From Streptomyces aurantiacus (GTDB lineage: Bacteria; Actinomycetota; Actinomycetes; Streptomycetales; Streptomycetaceae), in the NCBI RefSeq assembly GCF_001418335.1, contig NZ_LIPP01000093.1, positions 11,249-45,136 on the forward strand: DNA of 33,888 nt. The letters are read 5' to 3'. The notes under the pieces are model-generated. The model ran no database searches. It was not told the DNA's origin and saw only the letters and a list, made by a program, of their open reading frames with translations. This document shows positions 1-7,940 of the stretch, one piece after another; within the stretch, counting starts at the first letter, position 1, and the number at the start of each line of letters is the position of its first letter. The position numbers were made by a program, and so were the translations under genes.

Positions 1-1
1 T

Positions 2-166
2 CCCTCGTCCGGCGGGATGCCTTCCGGCATGCCCACGGCGGGTGCGAGCGGCATGCCCGGTGCCGGCGGGTCGGGCGGATCAGGTGCCCCCTCGTCCGGC
101 GGGATGCCGTCCGGGATGCCTTCCGGCATGCCCACGGCGGGAGCGGGCGGCATGCCCGGTGCCGGC
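2..166 (+). repeat. Imperfect tandem repeat encoding Gly-Met-Pro-rich linker
   Basis: Positions 2-67 and 89-166 are near-identical direct copies. Both run from ccctcgtccggcgggatgcc to a shared gcatgcccggtgccggc end. The second copy carries a 12-nt in-frame insertion (109-120), which adds one more Gly-Met-Pro-Ser unit. Because the unit changes in multiples of three, the repeat can expand or contract without breaking the frame. Confidence 0.85.
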
Positions 167-628
167 TCGGGAGGTGCCCCCGGCGGGCGCGGTGGTCTCG
201 GTGGCGGTGGGGAACTCACCGCTGACCAGCGCAAGATCCTCCAGCACGCCGTCAAGCACGCACCCGACGCACGCATCAAGCTCGCCGTCGAGGGCGGCGC
301 CATGTCCGCCAGCCCCTTCATCCTGGGCACCGATGAGAGCGTCATCGGCATGGGCGGCTTCACGAACAGCGACAACGCGCCGTCGGTGGCCCAGCTGAAG
401 GAGTGGACCAAGAACGGCGAACTGCGCTACATCTTGGGTTCCGGCACCAACGGCGGTGGGCCGGGCGGCATGTCCGGTGGATACGCCAAGCAGCGATCCG
501 ACTGGATCGCCGACAACTGCACGAAGGTGCCGGCGTCGTCCTACGGCGGCACGACCTCCGAGGAGGACAGCGGAGGTGTGATGGGATTCGGTGGAGCCAG
601 CGTGCTCTACGACTGCGCCGCCAAGTAA
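2..628 (+). CDS. C-terminal part of a membrane glycosyltransferase (ArnT/YkcB-like), 5'-truncated by window
   Basis: The reading frame is open from the first bases, so only the C-terminus is visible (about 208 codons). The first 70 or so residues are low-complexity Gly/Met/Pro/Ser/Ala with GMPSGMP and GMPGAG repeats. A compact domain follows, with LTADQRKILQHAV, a segment containing LAVEGGAMSASPFILG, then LKEWTKNGELRYILG and DWIADNC. From family knowledge, this Gly-rich linker plus C-terminal domain is typical of actinobacterial GT39/ArnT-like mannosyltransferases related to YkcA/YkcB. Those have a multi-TM catalytic N-terminus that uses a polyprenyl-phosphate sugar donor. The catalytic part lies outside the window, so the assignment rests on the tail alone. 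The gene precedes a two-component pair by 51 nt and may be co-transcribed with it. Confidence 0.75.
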   Translation, partial: PSSGGMPSGMPTAGASGMPGAGGSGGSGAPSSGGMPSGMPSGMPTAGAGGMPGAGSGGAPGGRGGLGGGGELTADQRKILQHAVKHAPDARIKLAVEGGAMSASPFILGTDESVIGMGGFTNSDNAPSVAQLKEWTKNGELRYILGSGTNGGGPGGMSGGYAKQRSDWIADNCTKVPASSYGGTTSEEDSGGVMGFGGASVLYDCAAK

Positions 629-679
629 GCCGGGCCGGAGCGGGCACCAGCCAGACGGCAGAACGGATCAGCAGACGTC

Positions 680-1423
680 ATGACCGACAGGTCCGCAGCG
701 GCGAGGCCAGGACATCGGCTCCTCGTGGTCGAGGACGAGCCCAGCATCCGCACCCTGCTGGAGGCGACGCTTCGTCTGACCGGATACGAGGTGAGCAGCA
801 CCGACACCGGACAGTCGGCCCTCCTGGAGGTCGAACGCCTGGAACCGCACCTGGTGCTGCTCGACGTGATGCTGCCGGACCTGGACGGCTTCGAGGTGAC
901 CCGCAGGCTGCGGGCGGCAGGGAACGACTGTCCGATCCTGTTCCTCACCGCCCGCACCGAAACCCACGACCGCGTCAGCGGCCTGCGGGCGGGCGGAGAC
1001 GACTACGTCTCCAAACCGTTCAACATCGAGGAGGTCCTGCTGCGCATCGAGGCCATCCTGCGCCGAACGGCTCCGGCCGTCACGGCGCGGGTGATGCCGA
1101 GCGTTCTGAGCTACGCCGACCTGGAACTCGACGAGGGCGCCCACGAGGTGCACCGCGCGGGGGAGTACATCGCGCTGTCACCCACCGAGTTCAAGCTCCT
1201 GGCCTACCTCCTGGCGAACGCCGGACAGGTGGTGAGCAAGCTCCAGATCCTCGACCATGTCTGGAGCTACGACTTCGCGGGCGACGTCCGGATCATCGAG
1301 ACGTACGTCCGCTACCTGCGCAAGAAGATCGACCGTTTCGATCCGCCGCTCATCCAGACGGTGCGCGGCGTCGGCTACAGCCTCCGACTCTCCCGCGACC
1401 ACGGAGGGACGCCGGAGCAGTGA
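680..1423 (+). CDS. OmpR-family response regulator (pair 1)
   Basis: This is a 247-residue DNA-binding response regulator. The receiver domain covers about residues 13-125, with acidic residues in VVEDEPS, the phospho-acceptor Asp62 in LLDVMLPD and the conserved Lys112 in VSKPF. A winged-helix Trans_reg_C domain covers about 140-240, with the signatures LSPTEFKLLAYL and IETYVRYLRKKID and the terminal VRGVGYSLR. Its stop codon overlaps the GTG start of the kinase gene at 1420, so the two are translationally coupled. The regulated genes are not shown by the sequence; the flanking glycosyltransferase and the VTC/DUF4956/CotH operon are candidates. It is clearly paralogous to the regulator at 7185. 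Confidence 0.95.
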   Translation: MTDRSAAARPGHRLLVVEDEPSIRTLLEATLRLTGYEVSSTDTGQSALLEVERLEPHLVLLDVMLPDLDGFEVTRRLRAAGNDCPILFLTARTETHDRVSGLRAGGDDYVSKPFNIEEVLLRIEAILRRTAPAVTARVMPSVLSYADLELDEGAHEVHRAGEYIALSPTEFKLLAYLLANAGQVVSKLQILDHVWSYDFAGDVRIIETYVRYLRKKIDRFDPPLIQTVRGVGYSLRLSRDHGGTPEQ

Positions 1424-2955
1424 CCCGCTTTCTGCCCCGGCCATCCGGATCACTGAGACGACGACTCGTCCTCGGCGTCACCGTCCTCGCCACCGCAGCC
1501 GTCCTGGCATCCCAGACCCTCGGCTACGTAGTGGTGCGCTCCTGGCTGCTCGACCGTGTCGACGAGCAGCTCGTCGAGTTCCACCCGCCCGCGCCGGCTT
1601 TCTACGACGCTCTCGACGGGACACTGCCGACGCCGAGGGAGCAACCGGACATACTGCCTTCGGATTTCCACGTCTACTTCTACGACGCCTCCGGGCGCCT
1701 CCTGAACGGCTCGCTGGGTTCCGAAACGAAGCCAGGACCCCGGTTGGCCGACGACGCGCAGGACCTCGGTCTTCGGGACGGGCATCCGGAGACCTTGCCT
1801 GCCACCAGCGGTGACGGCCGCTGGCGAGTGATGTTGAACCCCGGCCCCGGGGGTATGAACGCGGTGGTCACCTTGCCGCTGGACACCGTCGACGGCGCCG
1901 CTTCGAAGATCCTGTGGCTGAACGCGGTCCTGCTCGCCGTCACCATCGTCGCCCTGGTCGCCCTGGGCCGATGGGTGGTCCGGCTGGGCTTGTTGCCCCT
2001 GACCAGGACGGAAGGCATCGCCCAGGACATCACCGCGGGCCGGCTCAATCTGCGGTTGCCCGACACTGATCCGCGCACTGAGATCGGACGCCTCGGCCGG
2101 GTTCTGAACTCCATGCTCGACCGTCTCCAGAAGGCGCTGCTGGCCCGTGAGGCGTCCGAGGCCCGGCTGCGTCGGTTCGTCGCCGACGCAGGGCACGAAC
2201 TGCGCACCCCGCTCACCGTCATCCAGGGCTACGCCCAACTCGCACTGCGTCCGGAGCGACGCCTGGCGCGGGAACTGCAGGAGGCCAACCGGTTCATCGC
2301 GCAGAACGCGCAACGCATGAGCCTGCTCGTCGACGACCTCCAACTCCTCGCCACCCTGGACAAGGAACCCTCGTACCGGAGGGAACGGGTCGATCTGCTG
2401 TCCCTGGCGGCGGACGCCGTCACCGCGACCGTGGCCCACAGTGCGTCCCACCCCGTCGGCCTCGGCCCGCTGTACACCCCGGCCGATCCCACTGGAACCG
2501 AGGAACTCGACATAGCGGAGACCGTCGGCGACCCGCACCGGCTGCGGCAGATCCTTGAGAACCTGCTCTCCAACGCCCGCATCCACACCCCGCCGGGTAC
2601 CCGCGTCCACGTCCGTGTCGGCACGACCGAGGCGGGTCCCGGAACCGGCGGCACGGACCGACCCGGACGCTTCACCGTTTCCCCGGCCCTGCCGGAGCGC
2701 ATGCTGATCAGCGTGATCGAGGTGGCGGACCAAGGGCCGGGTCTCGTACCCGTCGACGCGGAGCTCGTCTTCGAGCGCTTCTACCGCGCCGACCCGGCCC
2801 GCTCCCGCCTCCACGGCGGCAGCGGCTTGGGCCTCGCCATCGCCGCGACCATTGCCGAGGGCCACGGGGGCCGCCTCGAACTCGACACGGCCCCCGGCCA
2901 CGGTTGTACCTTCCGCCTGGTACTCCCCGCAGCCGGCCCTGGTCAGCAGCCTTAA
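1420..2955 (+). CDS. Membrane sensor histidine kinase (pair 1)
   Basis: This 511-residue kinase starts at GTG 1420, overlapping the regulator's TGA by four bases. A longer upstream frame exists but is only the regulator read in another frame. A first TM helix lies at about residues 14-37. A roughly 120-residue extracytoplasmic sensor follows (contains VYFYDASGRLL), then a second TM helix at about 163-186 and a HAMP linker. The HisKA H-box is ADAGHELRTPLTVIQGYAQ (His259), and the ATPase domain has an N-box NLLSNARIHTPPG, DQGPG and HGGSGLGLAIA. The architecture matches Streptomyces EnvZ/PhoR-type kinases. The signal is unknown. The sensor resembles that of the kinase at 7937, including the shared segment VTLPLDTVDGA before TM2. 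Confidence 0.95.
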   Translation: MTRFLPRPSGSLRRRLVLGVTVLATAAVLASQTLGYVVVRSWLLDRVDEQLVEFHPPAPAFYDALDGTLPTPREQPDILPSDFHVYFYDASGRLLNGSLGSETKPGPRLADDAQDLGLRDGHPETLPATSGDGRWRVMLNPGPGGMNAVVTLPLDTVDGAASKILWLNAVLLAVTIVALVALGRWVVRLGLLPLTRTEGIAQDITAGRLNLRLPDTDPRTEIGRLGRVLNSMLDRLQKALLAREASEARLRRFVADAGHELRTPLTVIQGYAQLALRPERRLARELQEANRFIAQNAQRMSLLVDDLQLLATLDKEPSYRRERVDLLSLAADAVTATVAHSASHPVGLGPLYTPADPTGTEELDIAETVGDPHRLRQILENLLSNARIHTPPGTRVHVRVGTTEAGPGTGGTDRPGRFTVSPALPERMLISVIEVADQGPGLVPVDAELVFERFYRADPARSRLHGGSGLGLAIAATIAEGHGGRLELDTAPGHGCTFRLVLPAAGPGQQP

Positions 2956-3037
2956 GACTGTTGAGGGCTGTCAGCGAGAGATACGAGCGCGGGAGGATCG
3001 CGCCCTCTTCGCAGGCGCCTACAGCGCGCTCATGAGG

Positions 3038-3376
3038 TCAACGACCAGTGGGCGCCACCCGTTCCGCTACCACGGTCAGCTCGTCGCCCAGTGCCCGCGC
3101 CCGTTCCGCCATGTCGACGATCCCGCTGCCACCGACGGACCCGGCCGGGCGGGCCGCGGGTACCCGCCGTCGTCCTCGACGGTCAGGGCCGGCTCCCCGT
3201 CCCCGTAGGCGAGTTGGACCATGACCCGTCCGGCACCGCTGTGTTTGGTGACGTTGGTCAGCGACTCCTGCATGATCCGGTGAACGGCCGCGGGAGCGGT
3301 GGGCGCCTCTTCGTTGACCTGGCGGAGTACACCGCCCGTGGCCACCACCGTGAACCAGCCCACGGCCACCGGACAC
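3038..3376 (-). pseudogene. Remnant of a NarL-partner (HisKA_3-type) sensor histidine kinase
   Basis: On the minus strand one frame reads PAAVHRIMQESLTNVTKHSG and VQLAYGDGEPALTVEDDGGG-like sequence. This is the end of a HisKA_3 kinase plus the start of its HATPase domain. The continuation, SGIVDMAERARALGDELTVVA, sits in a different frame, so there is a frameshift at roughly 3110-3165. The N-terminal sensor, TM and phospho-His regions are missing. A TGA closes the second frame at 3038-3040. No partner LuxR-type regulator is seen nearby. I infer a decayed gene; a sequencing error could explain the frameshift but not the missing N-terminus. Confidence 0.75.
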
Positions 3377-3479
3377 CGCCGCCGAAAGACAGCGGGTCCG
3401 GTGTTGTCGGCAGACCGCCTCGCCCGACCGTCCCTCGGCGTGTCCTCGGAGTTGTGCTGCGATGCGAGTGAAGTGCCCT

Positions 3480-3560
3480 GGTTTTCCTTCTGTTCACTTG
3501 TACGTCTTCTTGAATACTCCTGAAATCAACCCGTGTTTCTCATGGGCTCCTCATGCGCTG
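3480..3560 (+). promoter_or_regulatory. AT-richer leader, probable promoter region of the VTC operon
   Basis: Within the stretch between the kinase remnant and the VTC gene, about 3480-3560 is markedly richer in A/T than its surroundings (tracts such as ggttttccttctgttcac and cttgaatactcctgaaatc). A weak pair ttgtac / tgaaat spaced 17 bp occurs around 3508-3536, but it is not a convincing consensus. The rest of 2956-3612 outside the remnant shows no gene. Confidence 0.3.
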
Positions 3561-3612
3561 TTGGTTGCGTGTGCCAAGCGGGTCGGTCCGCAACGTATGA
3601 GCAAGGAGGCGC

Positions 3613-4554
3613 ATGGTGTTCCTGTCGAAGGCAGCCGCGGCGCGTGAGGGCCGGGCAGCCGAGCCCCGGCTGGCGGACAGCGGGGATCAGGGGAGCGAAG
3701 ACCCGTTGCACGTGGCCAGTCGGCTGCACGCGTTCAACCGGTTCGAGCTGAAGTACCTGGTTCCGGTCGACCAGGCGGCGCAGATCCGCGACGAATTGGC
3801 CGAGCGGATGGACCGCGATCTGCACAGCCCCGTCGGTGGGTACGGCGTGTGGAGCCTCTACTACGACACTCCTCAGCTCCGCTTCTACTGGGAGAAGATC
3901 GAGGGTCTGAAGTTCCGCCGCAAGCTGCGTATCCGGCACTACGGCAACCTCGACGGAGTCGTCGACGAGTCGCTCGTCTGCGTAGAGATCAAGCAGCGTG
4001 TCAACCGGGTCACGCAGAAGCGCCGCATCACCCTTCCCTATGGTGTGGCACGACGGTTGTGCGACGGCCGGGAGATGGTGGAGCACTCGCCGAAGGAGAG
4101 CGCCTTCATCCAAGAGGTCCTCGACCTGACCGTGCGGCTGAACCTGCAGCCCACCGCGATCACCGGGTACCAGCGTGAAGCCCTGGTCGGGCGCGGTGCC
4201 GACACCGGACTGCGGGTCACCTTCGACCGCCGTGTCCGAGGCCGGGACCGGGACTTCCACTTCGGCATTCAGACGCCGGAGAACCGGTTCACGATCCCGC
4301 CGCACATGTCGGTCATGGAGATCAAGGTGAACGAGCGCACCCCTCACTGGATCACCGATCTGGCCGCGCGGCGCAACCTCAACCTCGTACGCATCTCGAA
4401 GTACGTGCAGTCCATCGAGGCGTTCGGACTGGCCCCGCGTTCGGTCTTCCACATCAATGAGGCGGACTGTCCGCCGCCCACCCCCACTGAAGAACAGCCG
4501 CCGAACGGGCGGCCGGCGCAGCACGACGCGTCGTTGAAGGTAGGAGCACAGTGA
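3613..4554 (+). CDS. VTC-domain polyphosphate polymerase-like protein
   Basis: The protein has 313 residues and no TM segment. It starts at ATG 3613, preceded by a full AAGGAGG ribosome site at 3604-3610. The VTC/CYTH-type tunnel-fold signature is intact. FNRFELKYLV carries Lys47, FRRKLRIRHYG carries Arg106 and Arg108, VEIKQR carries Glu125/Lys127, RVTFDRR carries Arg201/Arg206, VMEIKV carries Glu236/Lys238, and SKYVQSIEAF carries Lys263. In yeast Vtc4 the corresponding basic lining binds the growing polyphosphate chain and acidic residues bind the metal, so catalysis is plausible. The true product in bacteria with this gene order is not established. The next gene overlaps its stop by 4 nt, indicating an operon with DUF4956 and CotH. 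Confidence 0.88.
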   Translation: MVFLSKAAAAREGRAAEPRLADSGDQGSEDPLHVASRLHAFNRFELKYLVPVDQAAQIRDELAERMDRDLHSPVGGYGVWSLYYDTPQLRFYWEKIEGLKFRRKLRIRHYGNLDGVVDESLVCVEIKQRVNRVTQKRRITLPYGVARRLCDGREMVEHSPKESAFIQEVLDLTVRLNLQPTAITGYQREALVGRGADTGLRVTFDRRVRGRDRDFHFGIQTPENRFTIPPHMSVMEIKVNERTPHWITDLAARRNLNLVRISKYVQSIEAFGLAPRSVFHINEADCPPPTPTEEQPPNGRPAQHDASLKVGAQ

Positions 4555-5228
4555 ATTTCGAACTGCAGGAACTCAGCGGCACGTTCAGCGTGGCCGACGT
4601 CGTGGCGGCGATGGCGCTCTCGTTCATTCTGTCCACGCTGATCGGCTACGTGTACCGGTACACGCACCGCAACGTCTCCTACAGCCAGTCCTATGTACAG
4701 ACGCTGGTCGTCGTCGGCATGATCGTCGCCCTGATCATGCTGGTCGTCGGCTCGAACCTGGCCCGCGCGTTCTCACTCGTCGGCGCCTTGTCGGTGGTCC
4801 GCTTCCGCAACGCGGTCAAGGAGACCCGCGACGTCGGCTTCATCTTCCTGGCCATGGCGATCGGCATGGCCTGCGGCGCCCGGTTCTACACCCTGGCCGC
4901 GGTCGGCGCCGTGGTGATCTGCACGGTCATCCTGGTGATGTTCAAGTTCAACTGGTTCGCGCTGAACGTGCAGCGCCAGGTCGTCAAGGTCCAGGTCCCG
5001 GCCGGCGAGGACTACACGCCGCAGATCCGTGACGTACTGATCAAGTACACCAGTGAGTTCGAGCTGGTGAGCACGGAGACGATCCGCGGCGGCGCCCTGA
5101 GCGAGATCTTCTACACCGTCCGTCTGAAGAAGGGCGCCGAACCCGGTGACCTGGTCAGCGCCTTGCAGGAGCGGACGTCCGGCCAGCGCGTCACCGTCCT
5201 GACCGGCTACGACACGACGGATCTGTGA
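4551..5228 (+). CDS. DUF4956 membrane protein
   Basis: A 225-residue integral membrane protein starting at GTG 4551, which overlaps the VTC stop, with taggag at 4541-4546 as ribosome site. Hydrophobic segments lie at about residues 12-35 (VVAAMALSFILSTLIGYVY), 48-68, and 100-142 (FIFLAMAIGMACGARFYTLA then VVICTVILVMF), with the motif GALSVVRFRNAVKE between them. The C-terminal 75 residues form a soluble domain containing VKVQVPAGEDYTPQIRDVL and EIFYTVRLKKG. This matches DUF4956, a family often found beside VTC and CotH genes. I infer that it anchors, or forms a membrane passage for, the product of the VTC-like enzyme. Confidence 0.88.
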   Translation: MNFELQELSGTFSVADVVAAMALSFILSTLIGYVYRYTHRNVSYSQSYVQTLVVVGMIVALIMLVVGSNLARAFSLVGALSVVRFRNAVKETRDVGFIFLAMAIGMACGARFYTLAAVGAVVICTVILVMFKFNWFALNVQRQVVKVQVPAGEDYTPQIRDVLIKYTSEFELVSTETIRGGALSEIFYTVRLKKGAEPGDLVSALQERTSGQRVTVLTGYDTTDL

Positions 5229-7003
5229 TGAGCGGCGAGACCGCCGCGCGGCGCGGGCGGCGACTGAAGGACCGGCTGCCCGTACGGCTGCGCCACCACT
5301 GGAAGCCGGCCGCGGCGCTGGGCGTCGGGCTCGCCGCAATGGTCTATTTCCTCGGCGACGCGCGGATCTCCCCGTACGTCACATCGTCCTCGCGAGTCGA
5401 GGCGGACGCCATCACCGACAACGTCAGGGGCACGGTGGGCCTGTACGACACCACGGTGGCGCACTCGGTCCAACTCACCTACCAGCAGGCCGATTTCAGC
5501 AAAATGATGAAGGAGTTCAAGGAGGACGGTACCAAGGACTACATCGAGGCCGACCTCGTGATCGACGGTGTCTACCTCAACGACGTCGGAATCCGCCTCA
5601 AGGGCAACTCCACCTTGTCGTCCCTGCGCGGCAGCAAGGGCATGCCCGGTGGCGGCCGGAACCTGCCCGATGCCGCGCAGGGCGCTCCGGCCGGTACAGC
5701 CGGTGCAACCGGCGGGGCCGGAAGCCGGGACCGCGGCCAGAGCCAGCAGGCGGGCGGCGGTCCCGGCGCGGCCGACGGCACGGGTGACACGGGCGGCATG
5801 GGCGGCATGGTGCAGTTCAACCTGTCCGCGAAGAAGCCCGAAGAGCTGCCCTGGCTTGTCAAGATCGACGAATACGTCGAGGGGCGTGCCTACCAGGGTG
5901 AGCGGGAGATCTCGCTGCGCCCCGGCAGCAACGGCCAGGTCCCGGTCAACGAGGCGCTGTCGCTGTCGCTGACCGAGGAGAGCGGGCAGAAGGCCGAGCG
6001 GTACGCCTTCACGGAGGTGAAGGTGAACAACCGGCCCACCGTCACCCGCCTCATGGTCGAGGCACCCGACACCGACTACGCGGACGATGTCGCCGACGGC
6101 AACGGTGTGCTCTACAAGGCGAGGGCGAGCGGCAGCTTCGAGTACCGGGGCGACGACCCCAGCGAGTACGAGAGTTCCTTCAAGCAGCTGAACAAGAAGG
6201 GCAGCCAGGATCTCGAACCGGTGATGAAGCTCATCAAGTGGGTCGACAGCGCGTCGGACAAGGAGTTCGCCCGCGACCTCGACAAGTACGTCGACGTCGA
6301 CTCGCTCGCCACCTACGTCGCCGCACAGAACCTGCTGCTGAACTTCGACGACATGGCCGGCCCCGGCAAGAACTACCTGTTGTGGTACGACCTGGACACC
6401 AAGACGTTCTCCGTCCTGGGCTGGGACTACAACCTCACCTTCAGCGGAGACGCGACGGCCGGGCCGGACGACACGGTCGGCATGGGCGGCATGGGCGGCG
6501 GCATGCCCGGCGGCGACCCTGACGCCGGGGGCACCGCCGACAGCGGCACCGCCGGTGGGAAGGACGCGCAGCAATCGCCCGCGGACGGCGCGATGCCTTC
6601 CGGGGCACCGCAGGAGCAGCCCAGTGGCATGCCCGAAGGAATGCCGGAAGGGATGCCCAGCGGTGTGCCCGAGGGAATGCCCGGTGGAGGAAGCGGCGGC
6701 GCCGGTCAGGAAGACGGCGCGGACGCGGAGGGCGGCAGGGGCGGCCTCATGGCGGGGCACGCCCTGAAGACCAAGTTCCTGGAGTCCGACGCCTTCGACG
6801 CCGTCTACAAGAAGGCGTACCGAGAGCTGTACGAGAAGTTCTACGGCTCGGGCACGGCAGCGAAGGAGCTGAAGGCCATCGCGGAGCAGGCACGCTCCGC
6901 GGGAGCCGGCTCCAAGGAACTGGACACCGCCGTGACCGAGCTCACCAAGACCGTCACCGACCGCACCGAGGCCCTGGCCAAGGACAAGGACGTGACGGGC
7001 TGA
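5228..7003 (+). CDS. CotH-family protein kinase-like protein with Gly/Met/Pro-rich inserts
   Basis: About 591 residues from ATG 5228, which overlaps the DUF4956 stop; a GTG three bases upstream is an alternative. An N-terminal basic stretch and a TM helix at about 28-43 predict a membrane-anchored, extracytoplasmic protein. CotH signatures include DLVIDGVYLNDVGIRLKGNS at about 103-122 and NYLLWYDLDTKTFSVLGWDYN at about 381-402. Asp400 in GWDYNLTF occupies the place of the kinase metal-binding Asp. Two low-complexity inserts interrupt the fold: about 138-196 (Gly/Ala/Met) and about 418-508 (MGGMGGGMPGG, GMPEGMPEGMPSG). CotH of Bacillus spore coats phosphorylates coat proteins; the substrate here is unknown. 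The stop is followed immediately by a strong hairpin. Confidence 0.88.
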   Translation: MSGETAARRGRRLKDRLPVRLRHHWKPAAALGVGLAAMVYFLGDARISPYVTSSSRVEADAITDNVRGTVGLYDTTVAHSVQLTYQQADFSKMMKEFKEDGTKDYIEADLVIDGVYLNDVGIRLKGNSTLSSLRGSKGMPGGGRNLPDAAQGAPAGTAGATGGAGSRDRGQSQQAGGGPGAADGTGDTGGMGGMVQFNLSAKKPEELPWLVKIDEYVEGRAYQGEREISLRPGSNGQVPVNEALSLSLTEESGQKAERYAFTEVKVNNRPTVTRLMVEAPDTDYADDVADGNGVLYKARASGSFEYRGDDPSEYESSFKQLNKKGSQDLEPVMKLIKWVDSASDKEFARDLDKYVDVDSLATYVAAQNLLLNFDDMAGPGKNYLLWYDLDTKTFSVLGWDYNLTFSGDATAGPDDTVGMGGMGGGMPGGDPDAGGTADSGTAGGKDAQQSPADGAMPSGAPQEQPSGMPEGMPEGMPSGVPEGMPGGGSGGAGQEDGADAEGGRGGLMAGHALKTKFLESDAFDAVYKKAYRELYEKFYGSGTAAKELKAIAEQARSAGAGSKELDTAVTELTKTVTDRTEALAKDKDVTG

Positions 7004-7007
7004 GGAC

Positions 7008-7058
7008 TCCGACATCCCGGGCCGCCTTTTCCCCGAAGGCGCCGCCCGGGATGTCGGA
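7008..7058 (+). terminator. Strong hairpin terminator after the VTC-DUF4956-CotH operon
   Basis: A perfect 15-bp outer stem pairs tccgacatcccgggc (7008-7022) with gcccgggatgtcgga (7044-7058). A second inner stem pairs cgcctt (7023-7028) with aaggcg (7036-7041). There is no long T tract, as is common in Streptomyces. It starts five bases after the CotH stop codon. Confidence 0.85.
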
Positions 7059-7184
7059 CTGATCCATTCTTGCGTTTTGACGCTTTGCTGCTTTCGCGCA
7101 CAGATTCGCTGCCTACCATTGCGCCGCACGACCAGGAAACGCCCTGTTCCGAGGCCATCTGTCCGTACTCCGAGGTGCCAGAAC

Positions 7185-7940
7185 GTGATCGACGAGCACA
7201 CCCTCACGCGCACGCCCGCCACCGGACACACCATCCTGGTCGTGGAGGACGACGCCAGTATCCGAACCCTGCTGACCTCCGCGCTCAGCGTGGCCGGTTT
7301 CGCCGTGGCGAGCGCGGCCAGCGGGCAGGAAGCCATGTTCGAGGCCGGCAACCGCCGGCCCCACCTGATCGTCCTGGACGTGATGCTGCCCGACACGGAC
7401 GGCTTCCAGCTCACCCGTGACCTTCGTGCCCAAGGCATCTACACGCCGGTGCTGTTCCTCACTGCCCGGACCGGCGTCGAGGACCGCATCATCGGTCTGA
7501 GCTCCGGCGGCGACGACTACGTCACCAAGCCCTTTCACGTCCAGGAGGTGCTGCTGCGTATCCGCGCCATCCTGCGCCGCAGCAACGCACCCGCCTCCGC
7601 CACCGGCGCCGGCCGGCCGGCCCTGCGATACGCCGACCTCACCCTGGACGAGACCACCCACGAGGTACGACGCGCGAACCACCCGCTGAAGCTGTCACCG
7701 ACCGAGTTCCGGCTCCTGGCCTGCCTGTTGGCCCACCCCGAGCGCGTTCTGGAAAAAACTGAGATCCTGCAGCAGGTCTGGCAGTACGGCTTCTCCGGGG
7801 ACACCCGCATCGTCGACACCTACATCAAGAACCTGCGCCGCAAGATCGACCGGGATCCGCCGGCGTTGATCCACACCGTGCGCGGGGTCGGGTACTGCCT
7901 GCGGCTGCCGCGCGGCGATACGCACACGGCCGACCGATGA
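7185..7940 (+). CDS. OmpR-family response regulator (pair 2)
   Basis: A 251-residue regulator. The frame is open further upstream, but GTG 7185, preceded by gagg at 7172-7175, gives the normal family N-terminus just before HTILVVEDDAS. The receiver has phospho-acceptor Asp65 in VLDVMLPD and Lys in VTKPFH. The winged helix carries LSPTEFRLLACLLAH, VDTYIKNLRRKID and VRGVGYCLRL. Its stop overlaps the kinase ATG at 7937 by four bases. It is strongly similar throughout to the regulator at 680, pointing to an ancestral duplication of the pair. The transcription unit probably begins between the hairpin at 7058 and this start. Confidence 0.93.
   Translation: MIDEHTLTRTPATGHTILVVEDDASIRTLLTSALSVAGFAVASAASGQEAMFEAGNRRPHLIVLDVMLPDTDGFQLTRDLRAQGIYTPVLFLTARTGVEDRIIGLSSGGDDYVTKPFHVQEVLLRIRAILRRSNAPASATGAGRPALRYADLTLDETTHEVRRANHPLKLSPTEFRLLACLLAHPERVLEKTEILQQVWQYGFSGDTRIVDTYIKNLRRKIDRDPPALIHTVRGVGYCLRLPRGDTHTADR

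Noticed and set aside
2..166. CRISPR-like or mobile repeat
   Set aside because: The repeat is in frame, coding, adjacent and contains no spacers; it is a protein linker repeat.
403..1419. Upstream extension of the first kinase frame
   Set aside because: The extension is Arg/Gly-rich out-of-frame reading of the regulator gene; the GTG at 1420 overlapping the stop gives a normal kinase N-terminus.
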